Notes under the pieces: generated by a model
The model's database searches: none
Told to the model about the DNA's origin: nothing
Seen by the model: the letters and a program-made list of their open reading frames with translations, nothing else
Origin: Pseudopedobacter saltans DSM 12145
GTDB taxonomy: Bacteria > Bacteroidota > Bacteroidia > Sphingobacteriales > Sphingobacteriaceae
Assembly (NCBI RefSeq): GCF_000190735.1
Contig: NC_015177.1
Span: 1,426,001-1,490,000, forward strand
DNA length: 64,000 nucleotides
Reading direction: 5' to 3'
Position numbers and translations under genes: made by a program
Part shown: piece after piece, positions 26,056 to 34,439 of the stretch
Layout of the letters: the number at the start of each line of letters is the position of its first letter
How positions within the stretch are numbered: position 1 is the first letter of the stretch

Positions 26056-28392
26056 TTAAAATTTAAAATTCCATGTTACGGATGGTATTATACCGAATAA
26101 AGAAGTTTTCACAATCTCTGTTTTTGTCCTGTCATTTTCGACTTCTCTAAAATCAATTGAATAAGCATTTTTCCTATTATAAAGATTGTAGATCCCGAAT
26201 GACCAGCTCGATTGGTAGTTCTTTCTTTGTTTACCTTCTAAAGTAGCAGACACATCAAGCCGGTGATAGGACGGCGTTCTGTAACCATTTCGTTCTGCAT
26301 AATAAAAGACAGTATTACCTCCTACCTGATATTTCCCCTCGGGGAAAGAAATTGCGTTTCCTGTGTTATATACAAAGGCAGAGGATAAAGTCCATTTTTC
26401 ACTTGCTTTGTAAATACCTACAATTGAAAGATCATGGGTTCTGTCTTGTTTAGCATTAAACCACCTTCCATTATCAATTCCTTCAAATTGTCTTTCAGTC
26501 TTAGCTAATGTATAACCAATCCATCCATTAAATTTCCCATATTTCTTTTTAAGAAACAGTTCTAAACCGTAAGCTCTTCCTTTTCCATAAAGCAGGTCAG
26601 CCTCAACATTTTCATTACCACGCAGGTCTGTTCCTGTCTTATAATCAATCTGATTATTCATCCATTTATGATATAGCTCTGCAGAAAACTCGTAGTTATT
26701 ATTTGCAAAGTTGTTAAAATATCCCAAAGCTACCTGATCAGCAATTTCCGGCTTGGTATTATTGCTGCTCATAATATAAATGTCGGTTGGCGATGTTGTT
26801 GTGGAATTAGACATCAAATGCAGGTTCTGAGTATTTCTGGTAAATGAACCTTTTATAGATTTATCATCATCTAATTGGAAACTGGCAGACACACGTGGTT
26901 CCAAATTAAGATATGATTTTACCACCTCATTATTTCCATAATATCTGCTTTCTATAATATCTCCATCCACGTCATATGTGCTAAAAGTACCTTTCCCCAG
27001 CATAGCAAAATAACTAAGCCTTAGGCCATAAGCCAAAGTAATCTTATCAGACGTTTTCCATTCATCTGATAAATAAAGAGCACCTTCAAAACCGCTTCTA
27101 TTTTCTATTTTGCGCTCGTTGATACTGGATAATTCACTCGAAGTTATTTTTCCCGGTTCAATTTTATGTTTAATAGCATTGAAACCAAATTTCAGGTTGT
27201 GATTATTTAAAGAATATTGAAAGTCTTGTTTTAAATTAAAATCTCTGATAGTAGAAGCTACTTTAAAGTCATTATCTTCTATTAAACTTTCAATTCTATA
27301 ATCGTAATTCGAATAAATTAAAGATGTGTTACCAAAAAGCCTATTAGAATAAATATGGTTCCATCTCAAAGTAGCCGTTGAATTTCCCCAATCGAAACCA
27401 AAAGCATTTTTCACATACAAACGGTCACGACCAAAATATCCGGAAACAAAAATTGTATTTCTGTCGTTGATGATAAAATTGGTTTTAGCATTAAAATCAT
27501 AAAAATAAAGCTTATTACCACGCAAGGTTGAGTCTGGTGAAAGCGCTAAAAACATATCTGCATAAGTTCTTCTTCCACTCAGCATAAACGAACTTTTACC
27601 TTTAGAAATAGGTCCCTCTACCTTCAATTTAGAGGAAATCAAACCTATACCTCCTTCAAAAGTATAATCGTTTTTATTTCCGTCATTCATTCTAATATCC
27701 AACACAGAAGCTAATCTACCACCATATTGGGCCGGCATGCCTCCTTTATAAACCGTAACATCCTTCACGGCATCTGAATTGAAAGTCGAGAAAAATCCTA
27801 ATAAATGGGATGCATTATAAACCGGTGCTTCATCCAGTAAAATCAAATTATGATCTGATGCTCCGCCACGAACATAAAAACCAGAATTTCCTTCACCTGC
27901 CGAACTTATTCCTGGTAATAACTGGATCGTCTTTAAAACATCACGCTCTCCAAACAAAACAGGAATATTTTTGATATCCTTTACATTTAATTTCTCGACC
28001 CCCATTTGCGGGTTACTGATATTTTCGTTGCGCTTTTCTGCACTTACAATTACCTCCTGTAATTGCGTTGATGATACTAACTGAAAATTCAGTTTAATAT
28101 CCTTTTTAATATCGAATTTCTGGGAAACCGAACTGTATCCGATATAACTTATTGTAATTTCGTATTGCCCATCCGGAATAGTTATTGAATAAAATCCGTA
28201 AGGGTTGGAGATGGTTCCCACTTGTTTTGTACCATCTAATTTAATAGTCGCTCCCACCAAAGTTTCTCCGGTCCCCTGATCGGTTATTATCCCACTTATA
28301 GTATGTGTGTTTTGTGCTTTAGCTAGAGTAAAATCGAGAAATAAAATCGCTAAAAGGTAAATGGGTTTAAGTTTTGTAAAAATTTTAAACAT
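26056..28392 (-). CDS. TonB-dependent receptor with carboxypeptidase-regulatory N-domain
   Basis: 778 aa with a signal peptide ending near LAKAQ. Residues 30-115 are a CarboxypepD_reg-like domain (HTISGIITDQGTGETLVGATIKL...YEITISYIGYSS). The plug domain follows (NIPVLFGERDVLKTIQLLPGISS, SGFYVRGGASDHNLILLDEAPVYN). The barrel runs to the terminal aromatic-rich WNFKF. This build is the Bacteroidota importer/receptor class that works with a DUF4249 lipoprotein. It sits in the outer membrane and uses TonB-ExbBD energy. No regulator or hydrolase is adjacent to indicate the substrate. Confidence 0.93.
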   Translation of the reverse strand: MFKIFTKLKPIYLLAILFLDFTLAKAQNTHTISGIITDQGTGETLVGATIKLDGTKQVGTISNPYGFYSITIPDGQYEITISYIGYSSVSQKFDIKKDIKLNFQLVSSTQLQEVIVSAEKRNENISNPQMGVEKLNVKDIKNIPVLFGERDVLKTIQLLPGISSAGEGNSGFYVRGGASDHNLILLDEAPVYNASHLLGFFSTFNSDAVKDVTVYKGGMPAQYGGRLASVLDIRMNDGNKNDYTFEGGIGLISSKLKVEGPISKGKSSFMLSGRRTYADMFLALSPDSTLRGNKLYFYDFNAKTNFIINDRNTIFVSGYFGRDRLYVKNAFGFDWGNSTATLRWNHIYSNRLFGNTSLIYSNYDYRIESLIEDNDFKVASTIRDFNLKQDFQYSLNNHNLKFGFNAIKHKIEPGKITSSELSSINERKIENRSGFEGALYLSDEWKTSDKITLAYGLRLSYFAMLGKGTFSTYDVDGDIIESRYYGNNEVVKSYLNLEPRVSASFQLDDDKSIKGSFTRNTQNLHLMSNSTTTSPTDIYIMSSNNTKPEIADQVALGYFNNFANNNYEFSAELYHKWMNNQIDYKTGTDLRGNENVEADLLYGKGRAYGLELFLKKKYGKFNGWIGYTLAKTERQFEGIDNGRWFNAKQDRTHDLSIVGIYKASEKWTLSSAFVYNTGNAISFPEGKYQVGGNTVFYYAERNGYRTPSYHRLDVSATLEGKQRKNYQSSWSFGIYNLYNRKNAYSIDFREVENDRTKTEIVKTSLFGIIPSVTWNFKF

Positions 28393-28505
28393 AAATAAAG
28401 TAAACTGCTTCTATTATAGAATTTATAAGATTTAAACTAGTAATTGAAATACTGCTTTTTATTTGTAAGACGATATTTATGACCATTCGTTACAGTATTT
28501 TTATT

Positions 28506-28901
28506 TTATTTTTCAGTTGCATCTTCTAAATCCATTAAATCTATCATTAATGCATTTGCGGAAATCTGAATTTCTCTAAAAGACAAGAATAACGATATCA
28601 TTAATAGCAGCAGACTGGCACCAAAAACATATTCTGCAGCTTCCTTCATGTCGTGATATAACAGAAACATACACAGTACACAGGAGAAGAAACTTAAAAT
28701 ACCAAATCCCTGCATGTTTCTTATAAGAAATATGCGCCTTTTTAGATTCTCTAACTGCGCCAAAAGACTTTCCTCTTTATTTTGCAGATACAAAGGCTTT
28801 ATACTTCTAATAAGATTTGCAAGAGCTAAAAACCTATTTGTATAAGCCAGTAATAGCAATGAAATTGCCGAAAACAACAATGCTGGGGTAGTTAATTCCA
28901 T
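28506..28901 (-). CDS. DUF2721 membrane protein
   Basis: 131 aa. The opening TTPALLFSAISLLLLAYTNRFLALANLIRS is the signature of DUF2721. Three transmembrane helices are visible (about residues 7-27, 63-82 and 88-107) with a basic cytoplasmic loop LENLKRRIFLIRNMQGFG. Function is unknown. It is the last of three closely spaced minus-strand genes (10 bp and 27 bp gaps), so an operon with the Gre-like and HEAT-like genes is likely. Confidence 0.83.
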   Translation of the reverse strand: MELTTPALLFSAISLLLLAYTNRFLALANLIRSIKPLYLQNKEESLLAQLENLKRRIFLIRNMQGFGILSFFSCVLCMFLLYHDMKEAAEYVFGASLLLLMISLFLSFREIQISANALMIDLMDLEDATEK

Positions 28902-28910
28902 ATAATAATT

Positions 28911-29357
28911 TTAACAAATATTCAGTATAGAATGCTCTTTTCCGTTTAAAAAAAATGTTTCATTAATTTTTTTACCAACCAATTTCTGGACCAAGGGAGA
29001 GTTAATAGAGATTGTCTTTATTAAATAATTGTCAATCTTAATTTCTCCGATACTTGCTGACACAAACAATTCTCCCAAGGAGGTAGATACTAAAGCCCCC
29101 AAAGAAACCTTATTTGTAAAATCTGCCCTTATTCTCGAAAAAATCTCTTTCTGTTTTTGAATTTCGGCCAATTGGCGTTCCAACATATTAATCTCTTGTT
29201 GCAACATTTCTCTGGAAGTTTCATATTTATCTCCCATACTACTTTTCGTATCCGTATTAGATTCCCTTAAATTGGCCAGAATTGACTTTAGCTCTTCTTC
29301 CTTGGATAAGAGAAGTCCTATTCCAGCATCTACAATCTGCTTTTTATCAACCGACAT
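28911..29357 (-). CDS. GreA/GreB-like C-terminal domain protein
   Basis: 148 aa. The first half is a long coiled coil (LLSKEEELKSILANL, then SSMGDKYETSREMLQQEINMLERQLAEIQKQ), and the conserved GDKYET followed by a coiled coil is typical of a Bacteroidota family that databases often mislabel as 3-oxoacyl-ACP synthase. The second half (VSLGALVSTSLGELFVSASIGEIKI...SPLVQKLVGKKINETFFLNGKEHSI) matches the FKBP-like GreA/GreB C-domain (SPxGxALxGKKxGD). It may contact RNA polymerase as a Gre-factor relative. There is no sign of ketosynthase motifs. Confidence 0.65.
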   Translation of the reverse strand: MSVDKKQIVDAGIGLLLSKEEELKSILANLRESNTDTKSSMGDKYETSREMLQQEINMLERQLAEIQKQKEIFSRIRADFTNKVSLGALVSTSLGELFVSASIGEIKIDNYLIKTISINSPLVQKLVGKKINETFFLNGKEHSILNIC

Positions 29358-29383
29358 TACGCAATAAATAAAACTGGGTGAAA

Positions 29384-29965
29384 TTACGGTTTTAGTTTCT
29401 TTAAAATTGATTTTGTTCTGGATAAAAGTGCAGCGGAGTTTGAAAGCAGATTTTGTTCCAGGATATTTTTAAGCTCAGGCAATATCCAATCTTCCTGTTC
29501 AGAGAGATTATATAGCACATCCAGACAATTACATTTAACTGCCACCGGAGTTTCCGGATCTATCAACCAATCAAAGCTTCCTTCCAGTATCACGTCAAAA
29601 TTCCCCGGCTTTATGTCTCTTAAACACATTTGTGCAGAATAGGTTACTTCTTTGGCTATCTTAGAATAGTGCCTTTGAGCGCTTTTATTTTTCTGGCGGG
29701 AATAATCTTTAAAGAAAAGTGGTTGTACATATTCGAATTCTTCTGGATAATCAAAAAATATATTCTCTAATAGCCAGGCAGACCTGAAAACAACTTGCGG
29801 ATCTTCATGCTCCAATGTAAGTTCATAAACATCCCTTACTTTCACATATTTTCTATTTGCCTTACGTGTCAACTCACGTATATCGCTTTTGGAATGGTTT
29901 TCCTTTAGAACGTCCGCTAACACTTCCTTTGTCAAAACTTCGTTAATTATCAGTTCTGGATCCAT
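29384..29965 (-). CDS. HEAT-like alpha-helical protein
   Basis: 193 aa, predicted all-helical, with repeated helix pairs resembling HEAT/ARM repeats (VVFRSAWLLENIFFDYPEEF, AQMCLRDIKPGNFDVILEGSFDWL, VAVKCNCLDVLYNLSE). No signal peptide and no catalytic motif are seen, so a cytoplasmic binding or scaffold role is the most that can be inferred. It is first in the three-gene group with the Gre-like and DUF2721 genes and starts 98 bp after the rpmA stop, beyond a terminator. The precise family is not recognised. Confidence 0.6.
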   Translation of the reverse strand: MDPELIINEVLTKEVLADVLKENHSKSDIRELTRKANRKYVKVRDVYELTLEHEDPQVVFRSAWLLENIFFDYPEEFEYVQPLFFKDYSRQKNKSAQRHYSKIAKEVTYSAQMCLRDIKPGNFDVILEGSFDWLIDPETPVAVKCNCLDVLYNLSEQEDWILPELKNILEQNLLSNSAALLSRTKSILKKLKP

Positions 29966-30012
29966 ACTTCAATTTAACTAACCTTCACTATTTAGCAAAA
30001 ATATAAACATAA

Positions 30013-30042
30013 AAAAGCCTATCCGAAATGGGATAGGCTTTT
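30013..30042 (-). terminator. rplU-rpmA terminator
   Basis: A 12-bp stem AAAAGCCTATCC (30013-30024) with 30031-30042 lies just past the rpmA stop on the minus strand and is followed there by a T-run. Confidence 0.8.
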
Positions 30043-30063
30043 AAAATTTAAATTTAAAATTTC

Positions 30064-30324
30064 TTAAGCTTCAAAAGGAATTACAGAAACATAAGATTTG
30101 TTATCTGCTTTCTTTTTGAAAACCACTTTTCCGTCTACAAGAGCAAACAAAGTGTGGTCTTTACCAACACCTACGTTTTTATCTGCATGATGTAAAGTAC
30201 CTCTTTGGCGAACGATAATGTTACCAGCAATAGCCGATTGACCACCAAAAATTTTGATACCTAAACGTTTGCTATGTGACTCTCTACCGTTATTCGAGCT
30301 ACCTGCCCCTTTCTTATGTGCCAT
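30064..30324 (-). CDS. rpmA: 50S ribosomal protein L27
   Basis: 86 aa. The N-terminus [29 protein letters not shown] and the core [30 protein letters not shown] are diagnostic of L27. It lacks the longer N-terminal extension cleaved in Firmicutes, so Ala2 is close to the peptidyl-transferase centre directly after Met removal. It is the second gene after rplU (57-bp gap), the standard bacterial order. Confidence 0.98.
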   Translation of the reverse strand: MAHKKGAGSSNNGRESHSKRLGIKIFGGQSAIAGNIIVRQRGTLHHADKNVGVGKDHTLFALVDGKVVFKKKADNKSYVSVIPFEA

Positions 30325-30381
30325 TGTTTATATCTTTATGCTAAACTAAAGTTCAACGAGTTAACAACCTAATTTAAAAAA

Positions 30382-30693
30382 TTATATTGAAATATTTTCA
30401 ATTTGGATTTTAGTAAAGAACTGACGGTGACCGTTTTTCTTTTTGTAACCTTTTCTTCTTTTCTTGTGGAAAATGATTACTTTATCTCCTTTTAAATGAG
30501 ACACGATTTTAGCAGAAACTTTAGCGCCATTTACCGCAGGAGTTCCTACTGTAAACTTACCTTCATTCTCAACTAACAATACATTGTCAAATTCAACAGT
30601 AGCGCCTTCATCACCTTGTAATCTGTGTACAAAAAGATGCTGGTCTTTAGCAACTTTGAATTGCTGTCCTGCTATATTTACTATTGCGTACAT
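30382..30693 (-). CDS. rplU: 50S ribosomal protein L21
   Basis: 103 aa. [18 protein letters not shown] at the start and [28 protein letters not shown] near the end are the conserved L21 blocks. It is the first gene of the rplU-rpmA operon, with a textbook Bacteroidota promoter 36 nt before its ATG. Confidence 0.98.
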   Translation of the reverse strand: MYAIVNIAGQQFKVAKDQHLFVHRLQGDEGATVEFDNVLLVENEGKFTVGTPAVNGAKVSAKIVSHLKGDKVIIFHKKRRKGYKKKNGHRQFFTKIQIENISI

Positions 30694-30728
30694 TGTTAAT
30701 ATATTTTATATGTTTTTATTTTGAGGTG

Positions 30729-30759
30729 CAAATATAAGAACTTCATTTATTAAAACAAA
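30729..30759 (-). promoter_or_regulatory. rplU promoter (TTTG-N19-TATATTTG)
   Basis: On the minus strand a perfect TTTG (30756-30759) and TATATTTG (30729-30736) are separated by exactly 19 nt. This is the best match to the Bacteroidota primary-sigma consensus in the window. Confidence 0.8.
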
Positions 30760-30776
30760 TGAAATAGCATATATTT

Positions 30777-31268
30777 CTACTGTTTTGTGCGAGCCTCCGC
30801 TTCGTCAATTGTTTTCTCTACTGTCTTTATCAATTGCAAAGCAGCGTCCTTCAGCCTGGTATTTTCATTGAAGTCCGCATCTAATTCTATTGTTTTGCTC
30901 TTCCTCTGATAAACAAACTCCAAATAATATCTTGGAGAATCATCCTTTTTTCCCAACATTTTCGCCGGCCAATCCCAAAAACCCAGTTCTGCAGCTTTTC
31001 TATGTAAATAAAGCAAATCATCTTTTGACAATTTTACTTTCTTGTTTATAACTGAATCGCTAACTGTAACAAACTGGTAATCCTGTGTTTTTGAATTGTA
31101 GCTTTTTTCATATTTCTCACCTACTCCTGCTTTAAGTTCCAAATACTCGAACTCTGCAAATTTATACGGAGCGTTCTTTATCATCTTACCATAATAATAG
31201 GTACAGTATAGTACGAAAGGAACTATAATTGTAATCGCTAAAAAGATCTTCTTTGCTTTATCACTCAT
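30777..31268 (-). CDS. Uncharacterised membrane-anchored protein
   Basis: 163 aa. One N-terminal transmembrane helix (FLAITIIVPFVLYCTYYYG) precedes a soluble domain containing LSKDDLLYLHRKAAELGFWDWP and PRYYLEFVYQRKSKTIELDADF, a pattern of strands and one helix. No family is recognised. It overlaps the 3' end of the symporter gene by 4 bp (31265-31268), so the two are co-translated and the protein may be an accessory to the transporter. Confidence 0.6.
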   Translation of the reverse strand: MSDKAKKIFLAITIIVPFVLYCTYYYGKMIKNAPYKFAEFEYLELKAGVGEKYEKSYNSKTQDYQFVTVSDSVINKKVKLSKDDLLYLHRKAAELGFWDWPAKMLGKKDDSPRYYLEFVYQRKSKTIELDADFNENTRLKDAALQLIKTVEKTIDEAEARTKQ

Positions 31269-32644
31269 ATTTTTTCTATTTCTTTATTATCCGCATTCTT
31301 ATCAAATTCTCCTTCCCATTTAGCAACAACTACGGTTGCTAAACAATTCCCCAGTACATTTACTGCAGTTCTCGCCATATCCATCAGCTCGTCTATTCCC
31401 AAAATGATAAATATCGGCCAAACAGGCATTCCAAAGGATGCCGCTGTTCCCAATAAAATAACCAAAGAGGCTCTGGGCACACCCGCAACGCCTTTACTTG
31501 TCAGCATCAGCGTAAATACAATCAATAGCTGATGTCCAAAACTTATTTCCATTCCAGCAGCCTGAGCTACAAATATAGATGCTAATGACAAATATAACGT
31601 TGTTCCATCCAAATTAAAGCTATAACCCGTTGGCATTACAAAAGCTACAATTTTTCTTGGCACACCTATTCTTTCCATTGCCTCCATTGCCCTGGGCAAA
31701 GCTGCTTCGGAACTTGTTGTTGCAAAAGCAATGGATATGGGTTCGGCAACTGCCTGTATAAATTTCTTTATTGGAACACCTACTATCAGCGCAATGGGCA
31801 GCAAAATTAAAAGAATAAACACAATGAGCGCAAGGTACAATGTCATTAATAAGTGAAATAAATTTATCAATACACCTACTCCCATATGTCCTACGGTATA
31901 GGCTATGGCCGCTCCCACACCAATCGGCGCGAAGTACATGACGATGTTGGTGAATTTAAACATCACTTCGGACAAACTTTCGGTAAACTGCACCATCGGT
32001 TTTCTTTTGGTTTCCGGTACCAAAACCAAAGCAACTCCAAATATGATGCTGAAAATTACTATTTGCAGTACTTCACCTTCCGCTACGGATTTAGCTATAT
32101 TCTCCGGAAAAACATGCAACACTACATCATTGAAACTTTGAGCTTTAACTTCTGGCAATGTTTCCAGCATTGCCGGAGGTTGCTTTATTCCCGTACCCGC
32201 TTTGGTAATATTTATTGCAGCTAGTCCAATAAATAGCGCTAAAGTAGTTACAATCTCAAAATAGACCAAAGACTTCCAGCCCATCCTCCCCACCTGTTTT
32301 AGGTCGGAATGTCCGGCAATTCCGTAAACCAGGGTTCCGAAAAGTAAAGGGGCGACAATCGTCTTTATCATTTTCAAAAAGATCTTACTTAAAACCTGAA
32401 GCTTCATCCCGATTTCAGGATAATCGTGGCCTATTTCTACTCCAATAACCATCGATATTAGTATCCAGGCTGTTAATGTCTTCTTTCTTAAACCAAATGC
32501 AACCAACCCCGATATGCCAAACCATCTTGTAACGATAGCTGTCTCATTTGATATATTTAAAAGGCCGTAATGGTGGAGAGAGGATATCAATACCGCAATA
32601 GTTATAGAAAAGAAGGTAAATATTGCGCCTTTATTTAATTTCAT
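31265..32644 (-). CDS. Dicarboxylate/amino acid:cation symporter (DAACS family)
   Basis: 459 aa from the ATG at 32644 (MKLNKGAIFTFF); the frame extends 8 codons upstream only to a TTG. It has eight or more transmembrane segments and the family hairpin motifs: FATTSSEAALPRAMEAMERIGVP (HP1 serine-rich region), then VMPTGYSFNLDGTTLYLSLASIFVAQAAG (TM7 NMDGT-like, here NLDGT), LTSKGVAGVPRASLVIL (HP2) and DELMDMARTAVNVLGNCLA (TM8 with the Asp and Asn of the binding site). It would import C4-dicarboxylates, glutamate or aspartate with Na+ or H+. The R of MARTAVNV suggests acidic substrates. Confidence 0.93.
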   Translation of the reverse strand: MKLNKGAIFTFFSITIAVLISSLHHYGLLNISNETAIVTRWFGISGLVAFGLRKKTLTAWILISMVIGVEIGHDYPEIGMKLQVLSKIFLKMIKTIVAPLLFGTLVYGIAGHSDLKQVGRMGWKSLVYFEIVTTLALFIGLAAINITKAGTGIKQPPAMLETLPEVKAQSFNDVVLHVFPENIAKSVAEGEVLQIVIFSIIFGVALVLVPETKRKPMVQFTESLSEVMFKFTNIVMYFAPIGVGAAIAYTVGHMGVGVLINLFHLLMTLYLALIVFILLILLPIALIVGVPIKKFIQAVAEPISIAFATTSSEAALPRAMEAMERIGVPRKIVAFVMPTGYSFNLDGTTLYLSLASIFVAQAAGMEISFGHQLLIVFTLMLTSKGVAGVPRASLVILLGTAASFGMPVWPIFIILGIDELMDMARTAVNVLGNCLATVVVAKWEGEFDKNADNKEIEKI

Positions 32645-32701
32645 GCAGTATTTTATGTTTAGTGACAAAAATAACTAAATTGTGCAGTTGGACAAATCGA
32701 A

Positions 32702-33205
32702 ATGGAGACACCTAAACTGAATACGCTAAAAAAAGAGCTGCAACAGTTATCGGCTTATGAACTTGCTACACACCTTACCAGAATAGCTAAATATAAAACA
32801 GAAAATAAAGAGTTACTAAATTTCTTATTGTTTTATCAAAACGATGTTGATGGTTATATTGGCGAAATCAAAGCAATAATATCAGAATCTTTTATCGAAC
32901 TGAATTATTCCGATTACGCAAAAATAAAACAATTGAGAAAGCTTGTCCGGATAATGAACAAACACATTAAGTTTGTTTCTGACAAACGACAGGAAACAGA
33001 GCTTCTTTTATATTTTTGCAATATGTTCATTGAAAAAAGGCTTTACAGAACAAAATTAAAAGCCTTGAAGAATATTTTTGTCCGCCAATATGTAAGAATC
33101 GCAAAATGTATAGCTAAAATGGAAGAAGATCTACAATTTGACTATTCCAAAGAATTGGAAAATCTGGAGGAGAAAATAAAAGTGAACAAAATATCCTTTG
33201 AATAG
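32702..33205 (+). CDS. Uncharacterised helical protein
   Basis: 167 aa, highly charged and predicted all alpha-helical (KKELQQLSAYELATHLTRIAKYKTENKELLNFLLF, then basic helices KIKQLRKLVRIMNKHIKFV and LKALKNIFVRQYVRIAKCIAKMEEDL). There is no signal peptide, metal motif or known domain. The ELxxHLxRIAKYKxENKELL opening looks conserved rather than random. It is divergent from the symporter (57 bp between ATGs) and 57 bp upstream of an ECF sigma gene. Function is unknown. Confidence 0.6.
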   Translation: METPKLNTLKKELQQLSAYELATHLTRIAKYKTENKELLNFLLFYQNDVDGYIGEIKAIISESFIELNYSDYAKIKQLRKLVRIMNKHIKFVSDKRQETELLLYFCNMFIEKRLYRTKLKALKNIFVRQYVRIAKCIAKMEEDLQFDYSKELENLEEKIKVNKISFE

Positions 33206-33262
33206 CTTATTAATGTAACAAAATCTAATAAAGATTATCTAACGCCTATATTATTTGTATAA

Positions 33263-33757
33263 ATGACAAAAGAACAAGTCTTTAAAGAAATTTTTCAGGC
33301 CAATTCAAAGAAGATCTATCATTTATGCTATGGTTATACTAACGATGAGGACAGTGCGAACGATTTGCTACAGGAAACCTTCATAAAAGTTTGGCAAAAT
33401 TTGGATAAATTCAGGAACCAATCCATGATATCAACATGGATTTACCGCATTGCGGTAAACACTTGTTTGACATATCTGAAAAAAGAAAACAGGCAACCTA
33501 AAGATGAACTGACTCCGAACATCATCGAAAATCATAAAGAGGATATTTCTGAAAAAGAGGAACAGGTAAAAACATTGTATAAATGCATTGCTCAGTTAGA
33601 AGAAACAGACCGTTTGATTATTACAATGGTAATGGATGAAATACCTTACCCTGAAATTGCGGAGATATCAGGGATTTCGGAGGGGAATTTGAGAGTTAAG
33701 ATACACAGAATTAAAACCAAGCTTACAGAATTATATAATAAACATGAAAGACTTTGA
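33263..33757 (+). CDS. ECF-type RNA polymerase sigma factor
   Basis: 164 aa. Region 2 is clear: KKIYHLCYGYTNDEDSANDLLQETFIKVWQNLDKFR then STWIYRIAVNTCLTYLKK. Region 4 follows at about residues 110-160 (CIAQLEETDRLIITMVMDEIPYPEIAEISGISEGNLRVKIHRIKTKL), with a helix-turn-helix. Length and build are those of the Bacteroidota sigma-70/ECF group. It overlaps the downstream membrane protein gene by 14 bp, the arrangement expected for a sigma and its membrane anti-sigma. Confidence 0.92.
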   Translation: MTKEQVFKEIFQANSKKIYHLCYGYTNDEDSANDLLQETFIKVWQNLDKFRNQSMISTWIYRIAVNTCLTYLKKENRQPKDELTPNIIENHKEDISEKEEQVKTLYKCIAQLEETDRLIITMVMDEIPYPEIAEISGISEGNLRVKIHRIKTKLTELYNKHERL

Positions 33758-34340
33758 TTCATTATTAAATATCTGGAACAGCCAAAAGACTAATCCTAAT
33801 ATAGATTATAAAGAAGTGATCGAAAGCTATAAAAAGTCGACGGTGCTTTTTAAAAATAAGATATGGACCGAACTTATTGTGATGTTAATTGCAATGTTTG
33901 GGATTACATTTTTCTGGATTAAAACGGACTTTACTTATTTTACCACGCATGCCGGAATTTCTTTGATTCTTTGCTGCTGTATGTTTTACATCTATAATCA
34001 AATTAAAAGTTTGAAGTCTTTAGAAAATGATTCGCTTTTTGAAAAACCGGAGAAGCATATACAATTTGTAAAAAAATTCCGTAAAACGAGATATAAGCAG
34101 AACACCTTAAACTATTATATTTATTCGGCAGGTATCGGAATTGCGATGTTACTATATTTTATCGAATTCTTCAGTTACCTGGATTCGACGCTGATAGTAA
34201 TTGCTATTTCTTTTTTAATAATCTGGTTTTTAATAACATCTTTTTTCATAAGGAAAGTGTATATCCAAAAAGAAGAAAAGCGTTTTAAAGAAATGCTTGC
34301 TGAACTGGAAAGAGTTCAACAACAGCTTTCAGGGGATTAG
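33744..34340 (+). CDS. Four-helix membrane protein, candidate anti-sigma partner
   Basis: 198 aa. A short cytoplasmic N-domain (DFDSLLNIWNSQKTNPNIDYKEVIESYKKS) precedes four transmembrane helices in two pairs (about residues 40-57, 63-81, 118-136, 142-163) and a coiled C-terminal tail (EEKRFKEMLAELERVQQQL). The 14-bp overlap with the ECF gene implies coupled translation and stoichiometric control. It lacks a zinc-binding HxxxCxxC motif, so it is not a ZAS-type anti-sigma; the assignment rests on gene context only. Confidence 0.55.
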   Translation: MKDFDSLLNIWNSQKTNPNIDYKEVIESYKKSTVLFKNKIWTELIVMLIAMFGITFFWIKTDFTYFTTHAGISLILCCCMFYIYNQIKSLKSLENDSLFEKPEKHIQFVKKFRKTRYKQNTLNYYIYSAGIGIAMLLYFIEFFSYLDSTLIVIAISFLIIWFLITSFFIRKVYIQKEEKRFKEMLAELERVQQQLSGD

Positions 34341-34396
34341 AAATTTCTAAAGATATTAGATCGTTATCTTTTTTAAAAAAGATTCTTCAAAAAGGT

Positions 34397-34439
34397 AGAA
34401 ACATTAAGGGAAACAAATTTTGTTTCCCTTAATGTTTCT
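34397..34439. terminator. Bidirectional terminator, 20-bp perfect stem
   Basis: 34397-34416 pairs with 34420-34439 (core CATTAAGGGAAACAA), loop ATT. The right end touches the stop codon of the convergent peptidase gene. Confidence 0.85.

Noticed and set aside
28911..29357. 3-oxoacyl-ACP synthase, a label often attached to this family
   Set aside because: No ketosynthase catalytic Cys or fold. The sequence is a coiled coil plus a Gre-like domain.
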